Below, in pieces: positions 26,615 through 35,196 of a DNA stretch of 64,000 nucleotides (its first letter is position 1; every line of letters starts with the position of its first letter). The notes under the pieces were generated by a model, which made no database searches, was not told the DNA's origin, and saw only the letters and a program-made list of their open reading frames with translations. Both the position numbers and the translations under genes were made by a program. Source of the stretch: Algoriphagus boseongensis. GTDB taxonomy: Bacteria > Bacteroidota > Bacteroidia > Cytophagales > Cyclobacteriaceae. The DNA is taken from positions 1 through 64,000 of the forward strand of contig NZ_SNYF01000009.1 in assembly GCF_004362805.1 (NCBI RefSeq), given 5' to 3'.

Positions 26615-26708
26615 TTAATCATGGAAGGAAACTTGGCTTCGACTCCGCTCAGCCTGACTTTTACAACTAGATAAAGCGGCTTTGACTTTGGCTGCAACTA
26701 CCTCCTGC

Positions 26709-27893
26709 CTACTGGACTCGCTTACACCAAAAAACTTTAAACCCACTCAGGGTTTTTGTACCGATCAGATAGTCCTCTCCGCCATCTTTTATTCCGAATT
26801 TCTTTTTGAATTCCTCTGCCCCTGAGCTATAGTTTCGGCAAATGACATTGACTTTTCCTTGAGGGAAGAGCGCTTTGATTTCCTGCTTTTTGGGAGGAAT
26901 TTCTCTGATGATTTCAAATATTCGCCCCGGTATAATTTGGCCTAGATCCATGGAGGTATACAGATGGGAATTTTTCTCTAGCTTCTTTAAACCAAATCGT
27001 TCACCAAAAGACTTAAAAGCACCTGCTTTTAGAATTCCACTGAGGGGTTCAATGATGTATTTTTCAGCTTCGCTAAAAGTGGATTCGGAATTGGCTTCTT
27101 CCTCCAAAGTGAAGGTGAACTCAGGATGCTCGGAACCCAAATCGAGCACTCGAATATTCCGTTTTTCATTTGAATTTTTCTTCCAGCCGAGTAGAAGCTC
27201 TTTAATCTCATTTTTGAACGAAAGAACGGTCACCTGCTGGATGTCAGGAATCTCAGCCCAGGATTGTGAGATATCGAGCATTGGAGAGACTTTAAGCAAA
27301 ATTTGATTGCTTTTGCTCTTCATCAATTCCCAAGCGCTGACAACATCCGGTTCACAATCCTGAAGTTTGTATAGCTTTTGGTTGCCGCTTCCCCGTCTGG
27401 CCGGATCGGCGTAAATAAGGTCAAATTGGAGATCTGTTTTGGCTAGAAAATCCAATCCATCTCCCTCAAAAAACTCAGATTTCCCAGGATTTAGTTTTTC
27501 CAAATTGTGTGCGGAAATCTGGAAAAGTTCAGGCTGCCTTTCGCAATAAATCCCTTTTTCGAATCCCTGACTCAAATAATAAAAGTCAACTCCAAATCCT
27601 CCTGTCAGGTCAATCATAAATTTTCCTGATACCCCTTCTGATTTGAATTTTGCGGTTTCTTCGCTGGAGCTTTGCTCCAAAGAGATGGAAGCGGGAAAAA
27701 TGATTTCAGGATTAGCTGCCCAAGTGGGAAGTTTTTTGCCTGCCTTTTGTCTGGCCGAAATTTGCTGAACAGCCTGTTTGAGATCAAAAGGCGCTTTGCC
27801 TTGGTATTTAAAAAGCAAAAGTGCAGGATCTTCCGAGAGATGATCCTGCACAAATTGACGGAATTCAGCGGTATTGATTTCGCTGAGATCCAT
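26709..27893 (-). CDS. SAM-dependent methyltransferase with THUMP-like C-terminus
   Basis: The 394-residue protein has a class I methyltransferase fold in its middle. SAM-binding motif I is DLTGGFGVDFYYLS, and YADPARRG is the catalytic-loop motif usual in RNA or rRNA methyltransferases of this group. The N-terminal 90 residues and the C-terminal THUMP-like part (CRNYSSGAEEFKKKFGIKDGG) match proteins commonly annotated THUMP-like domain-containing in Bacteroidota. The likely target is RNA, but the site is unknown. The start codon overlaps the asd stop by 1 nt (TAATG), so it is translationally coupled to asd. Confidence 0.82.
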   Translation of the reverse strand: MDLSEINTAEFRQFVQDHLSEDPALLLFKYQGKAPFDLKQAVQQISARQKAGKKLPTWAANPEIIFPASISLEQSSSEETAKFKSEGVSGKFMIDLTGGFGVDFYYLSQGFEKGIYCERQPELFQISAHNLEKLNPGKSEFFEGDGLDFLAKTDLQFDLIYADPARRGSGNQKLYKLQDCEPDVVSAWELMKSKSNQILLKVSPMLDISQSWAEIPDIQQVTVLSFKNEIKELLLGWKKNSNEKRNIRVLDLGSEHPEFTFTLEEEANSESTFSEAEKYIIEPLSGILKAGAFKSFGERFGLKKLEKNSHLYTSMDLGQIIPGRIFEIIREIPPKKQEIKALFPQGKVNVICRNYSSGAEEFKKKFGIKDGGEDYLIGTKTLSGFKVFWCKRVQ

Positions 27894-28885
27894 TAGACTA
27901 ATTTATTTTCCAAAAGATATTCAGCGATTTGAACTGCATTGGTTGCAGCACCCTTTCTCAGGTTATCTGCCACGATCCACATATTCAAGGTATTCGGCTG
28001 GGATTCGTCTCTTCTCAATCTTCCTACAAACACTTCGTCTTTCTTGTGCGCATTGATTGGCATTGGGTAGACGAAATTTGTGGGGTCATCCTGTACAATT
28101 ACTCCAGGCGTAGCCTCCAAAAGGGAGCGAACTTCTGCCAAATCAAAATCCTGCTTGAATTCTACGTTAACTGCTTCTGAATGTCCACCCATAGTTGGGA
28201 TTCGAACTGTTGTCGAAGTCACTTGGATAGAGTTGTCGCTGAAGATTTTCTTGGTTTCGTTGATCATCTTCATTTCCTCTTTGGTGTATCCATTAGGTTG
28301 GAATACATCGATATGAGGAAGAACATTCATGTCAATTTTATGAGGATAAACCATTGGTGGATTTGCTTCCCCGGCTCGCTCAGCCATCATTTGATCTACG
28401 GCTGCCTTGCCAGTACCAGTCACGGACTGATAAGTAGAGACCACAATTCTCTTGATACCATAGCGATGTCTCAGGGGCTCTAAAGCCAAAACCATCTGGA
28501 TGGTAGAGCAATTGGGGTTTGCGATGATTTTATCTTCTTTGGTTAGCTCTTTGGCATTGATTTCCGGAACGACCAATTTTTTGCTTGGGTCCATTCTCCA
28601 AGCCGATGAATTGTCAATAACTACTGTTCCAACTTCTGCAAATTTCGGTGCCCATTCCAAAGAAGTACTTCCTCCAGCAGAGAAAATGGCAATTTCTGGT
28701 TTGGCTGCAACAGCATCGGCAAGGCCAATAACTGTATGTTTTTTACCCTTATACTCGATCTGTTTACCTACAGATCGCTCAGAAGCAACCAATAGGAGTT
28801 CGTCATAAGGGAAATTGTGCTCTGCGAGCACCTCGAGGATTTCGGAACCTACCAGTCCGGTAGCACCGACTACAGCCAGTTTCAT
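27893..28885 (-). CDS. asd: Aspartate-semialdehyde dehydrogenase
   Basis: At 330 residues this is a typical Asd: NADP-binding motif GATGLVGSEILEVL at the N-terminus, active-site cysteine in NPNCSTIQM and the catalytic histidine in GGHSEAVNVEF. It reduces aspartyl phosphate to aspartate semialdehyde, the branch point to lysine, meso-diaminopimelate, threonine and methionine. It therefore feeds the peptidoglycan pathway encoded later in the window, where MurE looks DAP-specific. A TACTTTTG -7 element lies about 32 bp upstream. The methyltransferase gene follows with 1-nt overlap. Confidence 0.95.
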   Translation of the reverse strand: MKLAVVGATGLVGSEILEVLAEHNFPYDELLLVASERSVGKQIEYKGKKHTVIGLADAVAAKPEIAIFSAGGSTSLEWAPKFAEVGTVVIDNSSAWRMDPSKKLVVPEINAKELTKEDKIIANPNCSTIQMVLALEPLRHRYGIKRIVVSTYQSVTGTGKAAVDQMMAERAGEANPPMVYPHKIDMNVLPHIDVFQPNGYTKEEMKMINETKKIFSDNSIQVTSTTVRIPTMGGHSEAVNVEFKQDFDLAEVRSLLEATPGVIVQDDPTNFVYPMPINAHKKDEVFVGRLRRDESQPNTLNMWIVADNLRKGAATNAVQIAEYLLENKLV

Positions 28886-28916
28886 TTTAGGTATAGGTTT
28901 AGAATGTTTTGGGTTG

Positions 28917-28924
28917 CAAAAGTA
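28917..28924 (-). promoter_or_regulatory. -7 promoter element for asd
   Basis: On the minus strand this reads TACTTTTG, an exact TAnnTTTG match, about 32 bp before the asd start codon. No clear -33 TTG was found at the usual spacing. Confidence 0.5.
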
Positions 28925-29037
28925 AGGACTAGGAGTTCATTTTCAGGAATATGAGGCAAAAAAACCTCGAAAATTTTAAGACGATTCCTTTCTGATTTTG
29001 ATATTTTATATATTTAGGTAAGAATTTTTTGAAAAAT

Positions 29038-31557
29038 ATGCTGGGTACTTTTTTGAGATATCGTTCGTCTCTATTCCTTGTGATTTTTTGCATGGGAATT
29101 TTTACGATTCAATCCTTTTCCCAAATCCAGGATTTCGAAAAAGAATTTTCAATTTCCTCTTACCCTGATGAATTTTTACCCGGATGGTATGGAAATGAAG
29201 TTCGGGCCACGACTTCGAGAATTTTCCAAAGTTTAGGATTGGGTAGGGGAGGTAGTAAAGCCTTGGCTATTCAGCCAATCAGTACATTCAATGGGGTTCT
29301 TTGGATTCGTTTGAATTTAGAGGCTAATCCTTCAAAAAAGGTAGTTTTTTGGGCTAGATCCCAGCAAAATGGAGCGGGCAATCGACCAGCTTTGGTGTTT
29401 TATTCTTGGGGTAAAGGTTTGGATGGGGAGTTTTCTGGCAAAACTCAACTGGGAAGTAATTCTGAATTCCCCAATGTGAATCAGGATTTCAGAAGGTTTA
29501 TTCTTGAAGTTCCGGAGGAGTTAGGATCAGAAGAAGAAATTATTCTAAGGCTGGAAGTCAACTATGGAAACGGAACTGGTAGTGCAGCAAGGTGGCTTAT
29601 GGATGATTTTGCTTTTGAAGAGTTTATTCCGGACACCATTGCTCCAGAGATAGCTTCTGTAAAGGGATACTCGGCACAAGAATTACTTATTCGATTTTCC
29701 GAGAAGGTTGATCCGGTATTTTCATTGCTTCCACCTGCGTATGAATTAGAGGGGGAAAATCCGGAGAAAATCAAAAGTCAAAATGACTCAACCTTCATCC
29801 TTTCTTTTGGAGAAAGCCTTACAGAGGGAAAAGTCTACAGCTTAAAAATCACTCAAATTCCTGATTTGGACGGAAATATTCTTAAGGACACTCTCGTCAA
29901 TTTCAAGTTTTTTGATCCAAGATTATTCTCCCAAAAATCCATAGTGATCAATGAATTGATGCCGGCTCCAAGAGCAGATCAAGACCTGCCTAATGTGGAA
30001 TATGTAGAACTATACAACCCCACCGAAAAGGAGTATCGCTTGGATTCACTCATTTTATCTAATACCAGAACTTCTACACGTTTGGAAAACTATTGGCTGG
30101 GCCCCGAGAAATATCTAATTCTTGTTCCAAAAGGCCAGGAGAAAAATTTCACAGCGTATGGTGAAGTGCTTGGAGTGGCCAATTGGCCTACACTTTTGAA
30201 CTCAGGAGACCAGGTCATTATGAAAACTGATTCAGGGTTAGAAATCGATAGAATTTCCTTTTCAACTTCAAGTTGGGGAGGTAGTGAATTCGCAGGCGGA
30301 GGATATAGTTTGGAAGTCCCTGATCCTTATTTATTATGCACTAATTCTGAATTTCTGAAGAGCTCCAAGGATCCAAAAAGGGGGACACCAGGGGTTGAGA
30401 ATTCCGTATTTGACCCGAATTTTCAACTTCCAGAATTGAAAATTACTTCTGCCTATTTTCTCGATTCTTTAAGTTTTGAAATAAATTTTTCTGGTCCTTT
30501 TTCCAATACCCTAGCTCTTAATCAGATTCAGATCAGTCCAAGTTTGAATCTGGAAAGTCTTTCAATAGAAGGAAAAAAGATAAAAGTTTTATTGGCTGAA
30601 AAAGCCCTGCCCAATCAACTATTTCAACTTAGCATCAATGAACTTCAGGACTGCCGGGGAAAATCGATTTCAGTTCTTGGCCCGATTGAATTGGTGTTGC
30701 CCTTAAAACCTAAAAAGGGGGATATTTTACTAAATGAGTTATTGTTTAATCCCATTTCAGGAGACCCCAAGTTTGTTGAAATCCATAATCGAAGTGAAAA
30801 TTACCTAAGTCTTGAAAATTGGGCCTTAGGGAATCTGGATAACCAAGGTCAAGTAGCCCAAGTCAGAGTTTTTGGAAACAGGGATTTAGTAATTCCTCCA
30901 AGAGGATTTTTGGCAATTACCACAGATCAGGAGAAACTTAAAATAAGGTATCCCAAATCCCAAAGCGGGAAATTTATTGATTTAGCTTCTTTGCCAAGCT
31001 TTCCCATTTCAGGGGGTACTGTGGTTTTGATTTCTTCTTCAGGGGAAGCGGAAGAGAATTTCACTTATTCCGAGGAGCTTCATCATCCACTTTTGCGGGA
31101 CTCCAAAGGAGTTTCTTTGGAAAGAGTTTATTCTGGAATTCCTGTCAATGATCCCAAGAATTGGCAATCGGCCTCAGGGAATGAAGACTTTGCAACTCCT
31201 GGAAGGAAGAATTCACAGGCCTTGGATGAGCAAGCCTTCGAAGAGTCCATACGAATTGATCCTCCGGTTTTTGATCCGGAAGGAAGCTCTGGTCCAAGTT
31301 TTACCAGTATTCGGTATCAATTTGAGGATCCTGGATGGATTGGAACTTTCCGAATTGTTTCCTCTTCAGGTCAATTTATTTATACCCTATGTCAAAATGC
31401 GGTATTGGGTACAGAGGGCCAATTTGTTTGGAATGGTGTCGATAGCAAAGGTGCAAGGGTGAAACCTGGGTACTATGTTTTGTTGGTGGAAATGGTGGAC
31501 TTAGGAGGAAAGACCTTAGTCATCAAAAAAACAATTGTTGTGGCTACCAGACTATGA
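29038..31557 (+). CDS. Secreted lamin-tail-domain protein with C-terminal FlgD-like Ig fold
   Basis: The roughly 839-residue protein has a signal peptide (ends SFSQIQ) and is probably surface-exposed or secreted. Two lamin-tail (LTD) domains are recognisable by their openings, SIVINELMPAP near residue 300 and DILLNELLFNP near 560. Ig-like linker segments lie between them, such as the one with LIRFSEKVD. The C-terminus (GQFVWNGVDSKGARVKPGYYVLLVEM) is the FlgD-type Ig fold often found next to Bacteroidota sorting domains. ATG 29038 is chosen over a TTG at 29029. An adhesive or structural role is likely but unproven. Confidence 0.8.
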   Translation: MLGTFLRYRSSLFLVIFCMGIFTIQSFSQIQDFEKEFSISSYPDEFLPGWYGNEVRATTSRIFQSLGLGRGGSKALAIQPISTFNGVLWIRLNLEANPSKKVVFWARSQQNGAGNRPALVFYSWGKGLDGEFSGKTQLGSNSEFPNVNQDFRRFILEVPEELGSEEEIILRLEVNYGNGTGSAARWLMDDFAFEEFIPDTIAPEIASVKGYSAQELLIRFSEKVDPVFSLLPPAYELEGENPEKIKSQNDSTFILSFGESLTEGKVYSLKITQIPDLDGNILKDTLVNFKFFDPRLFSQKSIVINELMPAPRADQDLPNVEYVELYNPTEKEYRLDSLILSNTRTSTRLENYWLGPEKYLILVPKGQEKNFTAYGEVLGVANWPTLLNSGDQVIMKTDSGLEIDRISFSTSSWGGSEFAGGGYSLEVPDPYLLCTNSEFLKSSKDPKRGTPGVENSVFDPNFQLPELKITSAYFLDSLSFEINFSGPFSNTLALNQIQISPSLNLESLSIEGKKIKVLLAEKALPNQLFQLSINELQDCRGKSISVLGPIELVLPLKPKKGDILLNELLFNPISGDPKFVEIHNRSENYLSLENWALGNLDNQGQVAQVRVFGNRDLVIPPRGFLAITTDQEKLKIRYPKSQSGKFIDLASLPSFPISGGTVVLISSSGEAEENFTYSEELHHPLLRDSKGVSLERVYSGIPVNDPKNWQSASGNEDFATPGRKNSQALDEQAFEESIRIDPPVFDPEGSSGPSFTSIRYQFEDPGWIGTFRIVSSSGQFIYTLCQNAVLGTEGQFVWNGVDSKGARVKPGYYVLLVEMVDLGGKTLVIKKTIVVATRL

Positions 31558-31590
31558 TTTAAGATTTTTTTAGGGGTGAAAAGCAATTTT

Positions 31591-31608
31591 TTGTATCTTT
31601 TGATACAA
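31591..31608. promoter_or_regulatory. Short palindrome upstream of a small ORF
   Basis: TTGTATC-TTTT-GATACAA is a perfect 7-bp inverted repeat 13 bp before the small ORF at 31622. It overlaps a -7-like TATCTTTTG. It may be an operator, or a weak terminator for the lamin-tail gene that ends 34 bp earlier. Confidence 0.4.
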
Positions 31609-31621
31609 ACCCCAAAATGCC

Positions 31622-31792
31622 ATGGAAAAAGATCTAATCACCCAAGCTCTCCAGGAAGTGGTTCTTAAAGGAGGCAAAGGTCTTCCGGAAGTCCAACAGT
31701 ACTTGTTGATGCGCTACAGAATTCAAACTGAAAATCTGGTTTTGTCAAAAAGACTCGAAAAAATGCTAAATGAAGAAAAAGCCGTCGCCTGA
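31622..31792 (+). CDS. Small hypothetical protein (56 aa)
   Basis: A clean ATG-to-TGA frame encodes 56 residues (MEKDLITQALQEVVLKGGKG...), with a helical, charged composition and no membrane helix. It lies in an otherwise empty 426-bp gap between the lamin-tail gene and the TraR/DksA gene, behind a palindrome with a -7-like sequence. I do not recognise it; the start position and codon pattern look reasonable, but its length keeps confidence moderate. Confidence 0.5.
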   Translation: MEKDLITQALQEVVLKGGKGLPEVQQYLLMRYRIQTENLVLSKRLEKMLNEEKAVA

Positions 31793-31983
31793 CAGTTTTT
31801 TGTTTTTATCGAGCTAAGTTTAATTTTTTATAAACTATTGATTTTTAGACGATAAAAATCTAATTCTTTTTTCTTCCTTCGAATAGGAGGGGCTCATTTT
31901 GCAAATATCAAAGAGCGGCGTATTTTAGAGAACCAAACTGTTTTAATTTCCGTCCCGGTACTAAAATTAAACCCAAACTGTTT

Positions 31984-32367
31984 ATGAGTCAGGAAGAAAA
32001 AACCGCATATTCTCAAGAGGAGCTAAAAGAATTTGAAGAAATCATCCTTCAAAAGCTGTCAGTGGCAAAAGAAGAACTTCATTCGCTAAAGGAAACTTTG
32101 AGTAAGAAAAACGATAGTGGAACCGATTATACTGCTTCTACATCAAAGCTTCTCGAAGATGGGGCAGATACCTTGGAGAGAGAAAGCATGAGCCAATTGG
32201 CTGCCAGACAGCAAAAGTTTGTGATCAATCTTGAAAATGCACTTATCCGAATCAAAAATGGTACTTATGGAGTCTGCGTAGATACCGGGAAGTTGATTTC
32301 AAAGGAAAGGCTTAAGGCTGTTCCTCATACCATGCATTCCATAGAAGCAAAATTGGCCAAGAAGTAA
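31984..32367 (+). CDS. TraR/DksA family protein lacking the zinc-finger cysteines
   Basis: The 127-residue protein has a long coiled-coil N-terminal part (about residues 1-85) and the DksA C-terminal motif GTYGVCVDTGKLISKERLKAVPHT. Proteins of this family bind RNA polymerase through the secondary channel and alter promoter kinetics. Classical DksA has a four-cysteine zinc finger; only one cysteine (GVC) remains here, a reduction common in Bacteroidota members. The next gene, scpB, begins at the base after the stop codon, so the two are co-transcribed. Confidence 0.85.
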   Translation: MSQEEKTAYSQEELKEFEEIILQKLSVAKEELHSLKETLSKKNDSGTDYTASTSKLLEDGADTLERESMSQLAARQQKFVINLENALIRIKNGTYGVCVDTGKLISKERLKAVPHTMHSIEAKLAKK

Positions 32368-32928
32368 GTGGATTTCCTTCATCGCCATATTGAGGCTTTG
32401 ATTTTTTGCGCCCCTGAGCCCTTGACCACCTTAGAAATTGTAAAGTGCCTCAGTGAGATGTTTGGTACTGAGATTCCTTTAGATCATGTGGAGGAAGCCG
32501 TTTATGATTTGCGAAAAAAGTATAACCAGGAGGACTTTGCCTTTGCCCTGGAGCATATTGGAGGAGGATACCAATTCCTGACCAAGCCAGCTTATCAAAC
32601 CAGTATCAGTATCCTATTGCGGCAGCAGTCACAAAAAAGACTCTCAACTGCACAAATGGAAACGCTTTCCATTATTGCCTATAAACAACCGATCACTAAA
32701 GGCGAAGTGGAGCAAATACGGGGGGTAAATAGCGATTATTCAGTGCAGAAATTGCTGGAAAAGGAATTGATTGAAATTAAAGGGAAGTCCGAGGGTGTCG
32801 GGAAACCGATTATCTATGGCACTTCCCAAAAGTTTATGGAGTATTTTGGGATCAACTCTATTCAGGACCTGCCACAACCAAAGGATTTCTCCCAACCTGA
32901 AAATCAGATAGGAGAGGAAAGAGAATAG
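32368..32928 (+). CDS. scpB: Segregation and condensation protein B
   Basis: The 186-residue protein has the tandem winged-helix arrangement of ScpB: IEALIFCAPEPLTTLEI at the N-terminus and the conserved AQMETLSIIAYKQPITKGEVEQIRGV in the second winged helix. ScpB dimers join ScpA and SMC in the chromosome-condensing complex. It uses a GTG start immediately after the TraR/DksA stop, with no intergenic base. It is convergent with the SprT-like gene, whose stop is 1 bp away. ScpA and SMC genes are not in this window. Confidence 0.92.
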   Translation: MDFLHRHIEALIFCAPEPLTTLEIVKCLSEMFGTEIPLDHVEEAVYDLRKKYNQEDFAFALEHIGGGYQFLTKPAYQTSISILLRQQSQKRLSTAQMETLSIIAYKQPITKGEVEQIRGVNSDYSVQKLLEKELIEIKGKSEGVGKPIIYGTSQKFMEYFGINSIQDLPQPKDFSQPENQIGEERE

Positions 32929-32929
32929 G

Positions 32930-33550
32930 TTAATCTAAAACCACTTTAGCTAACCTTGAAATCAGGAATTTTTTTCCGGTGGCTACTTCTTCACAAAGTA
33001 CTCTGGTCCTTCGCGTTTCTCCTTTTTTAAATTTTCTTCCAGAAACAGTAAATATGCTCCCTGGAGCTAAATCAGCCAAAAAACTTCCAGTTGCTTCTTC
33101 TCGATTAGTATCATATTTCCCCATTTCTTTCATGAGAAAAAGATCCTTAGCAGAGCTTGCCGATGGATTTCTCATGTGAAGCCTTAACGGGATCAAAATA
33201 TCTTTTGGGAATACCGACTTATTTAAAACAGGAAGCATCAATTCTTGGAAGGTTTTCTTCCATTCATGACCGTGTGGAGCATGATTCACTCCGAATTTTT
33301 CAAAAGCCCTTAAATGAGCGACCTCATGAATGTAGGTAAGAAGAAATTGGTAAGGATTGAGGTCTGAGTTAATGGTGATGGTTTGGATTTTTTTGTCTTT
33401 CCGATACCGAAAATCTCCCAGTTTGGTAGCTCTGGGTTTTTTGACATGAAATGAAAAAGGAACCTCTTCCCAAAGCTTAACGCAGTACGAGAGGGAAAAA
33501 GGGGGCAAATGAAGTTTTAAGATTTTTTCGATTGCCTGTAGGTTACTCAT
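32930..33550 (-). CDS. SprT-like domain metalloprotease
   Basis: The 206-residue protein has a zincin core with HEVAH (in YIHEVAHLRAFEKFG) and the following APHGHEWKKTF, where the third histidine ligand of SprT/SPRTN-type proteases is expected. Eukaryotic SPRTN removes DNA-protein cross-links; the bacterial SprT-like proteins are poorly characterised. No zinc-ribbon cysteines are visible in the C-terminal part, which instead has a basic strand-rich tail. No partner gene is evident. Confidence 0.85.
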   Translation of the reverse strand: MSNLQAIEKILKLHLPPFSLSYCVKLWEEVPFSFHVKKPRATKLGDFRYRKDKKIQTITINSDLNPYQFLLTYIHEVAHLRAFEKFGVNHAPHGHEWKKTFQELMLPVLNKSVFPKDILIPLRLHMRNPSASSAKDLFLMKEMGKYDTNREEATGSFLADLAPGSIFTVSGRKFKKGETRRTRVLCEEVATGKKFLISRLAKVVLD

Positions 33551-33557
33551 TGGCTAA

Positions 33558-33593
33558 AAATAAAAAAAAAGAACCCCGACTAAGCCGGGGTTC
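33558..33593 (-). terminator. Terminator of the small lipoprotein gene
   Basis: On the minus strand the stem GAACCCCG/CGGGGTTC (33571-33593) is followed by a run of T residues. It ends the lipoprotein transcript before the SprT-like gene. Confidence 0.85.
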
Positions 33594-33617
33594 CAATTTT
33601 TTTCCTTTTCGGATCGA

Positions 33618-33803
33618 TTACTGAGCAGGAGCTACAACAGTAGTGTCAACAGCAGCAGCAGCAGTGTCAACTGCAGGAGCTTCCTCAACTACAGTTTCTT
33701 CAACTACTACAGTTTCTTCTGTAGTTTCTTCAGTCGTCTTGTTACCGCAAGAAGCAGTAGCGATCAAGCCAGCGATTGCGAAAATTGCAAATACCTTTTT
33801 CAT
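33618..33803 (-). CDS. Small low-complexity lipoprotein
   Basis: The 61-residue precursor has a lipoprotein signal (IATASC) and a mature part of only about 42 residues made almost entirely of Thr, Glu, Val and Ala (TTEETTEETVVVEETVVEEAP). It should be a short acidic peptide tethered to a membrane. The gene is an isolated unit with a strong consensus promoter and a strong terminator, which suggests high expression. Similar tiny lipoproteins occur across Bacteroidota without known function. The CAG-rich DNA is a by-product of the Ala/Val codons. Confidence 0.8.
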   Translation of the reverse strand: MKKVFAIFAIAGLIATASCGNKTTEETTEETVVVEETVVEEAPAVDTAAAAVDTTVVAPAQ

Positions 33804-33829
33804 TTGTTATGGTTTTCTTAATTACGGAG

Positions 33830-33861
33830 CAAAGGTACTAGTATTATTTACAATTCTCCAA
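33830..33861 (-). promoter_or_regulatory. Bacteroidota-type promoter for the small lipoprotein
   Basis: On the minus strand a TTGG -33 element (TTG at 33859-33861) is followed after 21 bp by TACCTTTG (33830-33837), an exact TAnnTTTG -7 element, 27 bp before the start codon. Confidence 0.7.
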
Positions 33862-33880
33862 GTACCTTCCAAATATTTTT

Positions 33881-35194
33881 TTATTTGTTTTTGTAAATAA
33901 TTTTTACAGGAACTCCTTCGAAATCAAAGTTTTCTCTTAACCTATTCTCTAAGAACCGGGTATAGGGGTCTTTGATGTATTGTGGAAGGTTACAGAAGAA
34001 AGCAAAAACCGGATTTTTGGTAGGTAACTGGGTGGAATATTTAATTTTTATGTATTTGCCTTTCCATGCTGGTGGAGGATATTTTTCAATCTCCTGAAGC
34101 ATGATGTCATTTAGTTTCGAAGTAGGGATTCGTCTGGTTTTGTTTTCAAAGACCTTAACTGCCAATTCAATTGCCTGAAATATTCGCTGTTTTTCTGTGA
34201 CAGATGTGAAAATGATTGGGATCCATTTGTGCTCGCCTAATCTTTCGAGCATTTCGTCCTTAATTTTATTCATGGTCTTATGATCTTTTTCAATAAGATC
34301 CCATTTGTTGACCATGATCATTACCCCTTTGTTGTTTTTTATGGCTAGTGCAATCAAATTGATATCCTGAGCTTCTAGACCTCTGGTTGCATCCACCATG
34401 ACAATAACTACATCGGACTCTTCCAATGTCCTCAATGAACGCATGACGGAATAAAACTCGATATCTTCTTTGACTTTCCCTTTTTTTCGTATTCCTGCGG
34501 TGTCAGTAATGATAAAGTCTTTTCCAAAAAACTTATACCTCGTATGAATTGCGTCTCGGGTGGTACCGGCTTCATCGGTTACAATTGATCGTTCCTGACC
34601 TAAAAGGGCATTTAGGAAGGATGATTTCCCGACATTAGGTCTTCCCAAAATTGAAATCTTGGGTACGCCTGCATCTGGATCTTCTTCTCCCTCATCTTTG
34701 AAATGGGTGACTACAGCATCCAAAAGATCTCCAGTTCCACTTCCGCTAACAGCCGCAATAGGATAAATTTCAAAATCGCTGAGTCCTAAAGAATAAAACT
34801 CATTGGCCATCAGCGCCTTTTCTTGGTTGTCAGCTTTATTGGCTACGATAAATAGAGGCTTGGTAGTGCTTCTCAGTTCATTGGCAAATTCAGTGTCCAA
34901 GTCAGTAAGGCCATCATTGCAATCCACCACAAAAAGGATTACATCAGCCTCTTCAATGGCCAATTTTACCTGCTTTCTGATTTCAGCTTCGAAAACATCA
35001 TCAGAACCAGTCACATATCCACCGGTATCAATTACTGAAAAGAATTTCCCGGACCATTGGGCATGTCCATAGTGTCGGTCTCGGGTAACCCCGCTTAGGT
35101 TGTCTTCAATCGCTTTTCTCTCTTCAACCAAGCGGTTAAAGAGGGTGGATTTTCCAACGTTTGGTCTTCCGACTATTGCTACAATATTTGCCAT
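33881..35194 (-). CDS. der: Ribosome-assembly GTPase Der
   Basis: The 437-residue protein has two tandem GTPase domains, the hallmark of Der/EngA. G1 motifs are GRPNVGKST at residues 8-16 and GRPNVGKSS in the second domain (about residue 180), with DTGG/DTAG, NKAD and NKWD motifs, and a C-terminal KH-like domain (about 350-437). Der is required for maturation of the large ribosomal subunit. ATG 35194 gives the family-typical MANIVAIVGRPNVG; a TTG at 35200 is rejected. The start is 2 nt after the era stop, so era and der form one operon of ribosome-assembly GTPases. Confidence 0.96.
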   Translation of the reverse strand: MANIVAIVGRPNVGKSTLFNRLVEERKAIEDNLSGVTRDRHYGHAQWSGKFFSVIDTGGYVTGSDDVFEAEIRKQVKLAIEEADVILFVVDCNDGLTDLDTEFANELRSTTKPLFIVANKADNQEKALMANEFYSLGLSDFEIYPIAAVSGSGTGDLLDAVVTHFKDEGEEDPDAGVPKISILGRPNVGKSSFLNALLGQERSIVTDEAGTTRDAIHTRYKFFGKDFIITDTAGIRKKGKVKEDIEFYSVMRSLRTLEESDVVIVMVDATRGLEAQDINLIALAIKNNKGVMIMVNKWDLIEKDHKTMNKIKDEMLERLGEHKWIPIIFTSVTEKQRIFQAIELAVKVFENKTRRIPTSKLNDIMLQEIEKYPPPAWKGKYIKIKYSTQLPTKNPVFAFFCNLPQYIKDPYTRFLENRLRENFDFEGVPVKIIYKNK

Positions 35195-35196
35195 GA

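Noticed and set aside
31984..32367. Inactivated DksA pseudogene because of missing cysteines
   Set aside because: The frame is intact, the C-terminal family motif is well kept and it is coupled to scpB; cysteine loss is common in Bacteroidota members.
33640..33670. CAG trinucleotide microsatellite
   Set aside because: It lies in frame in the Ala/Val-rich small lipoprotein and is explained by codon choice.
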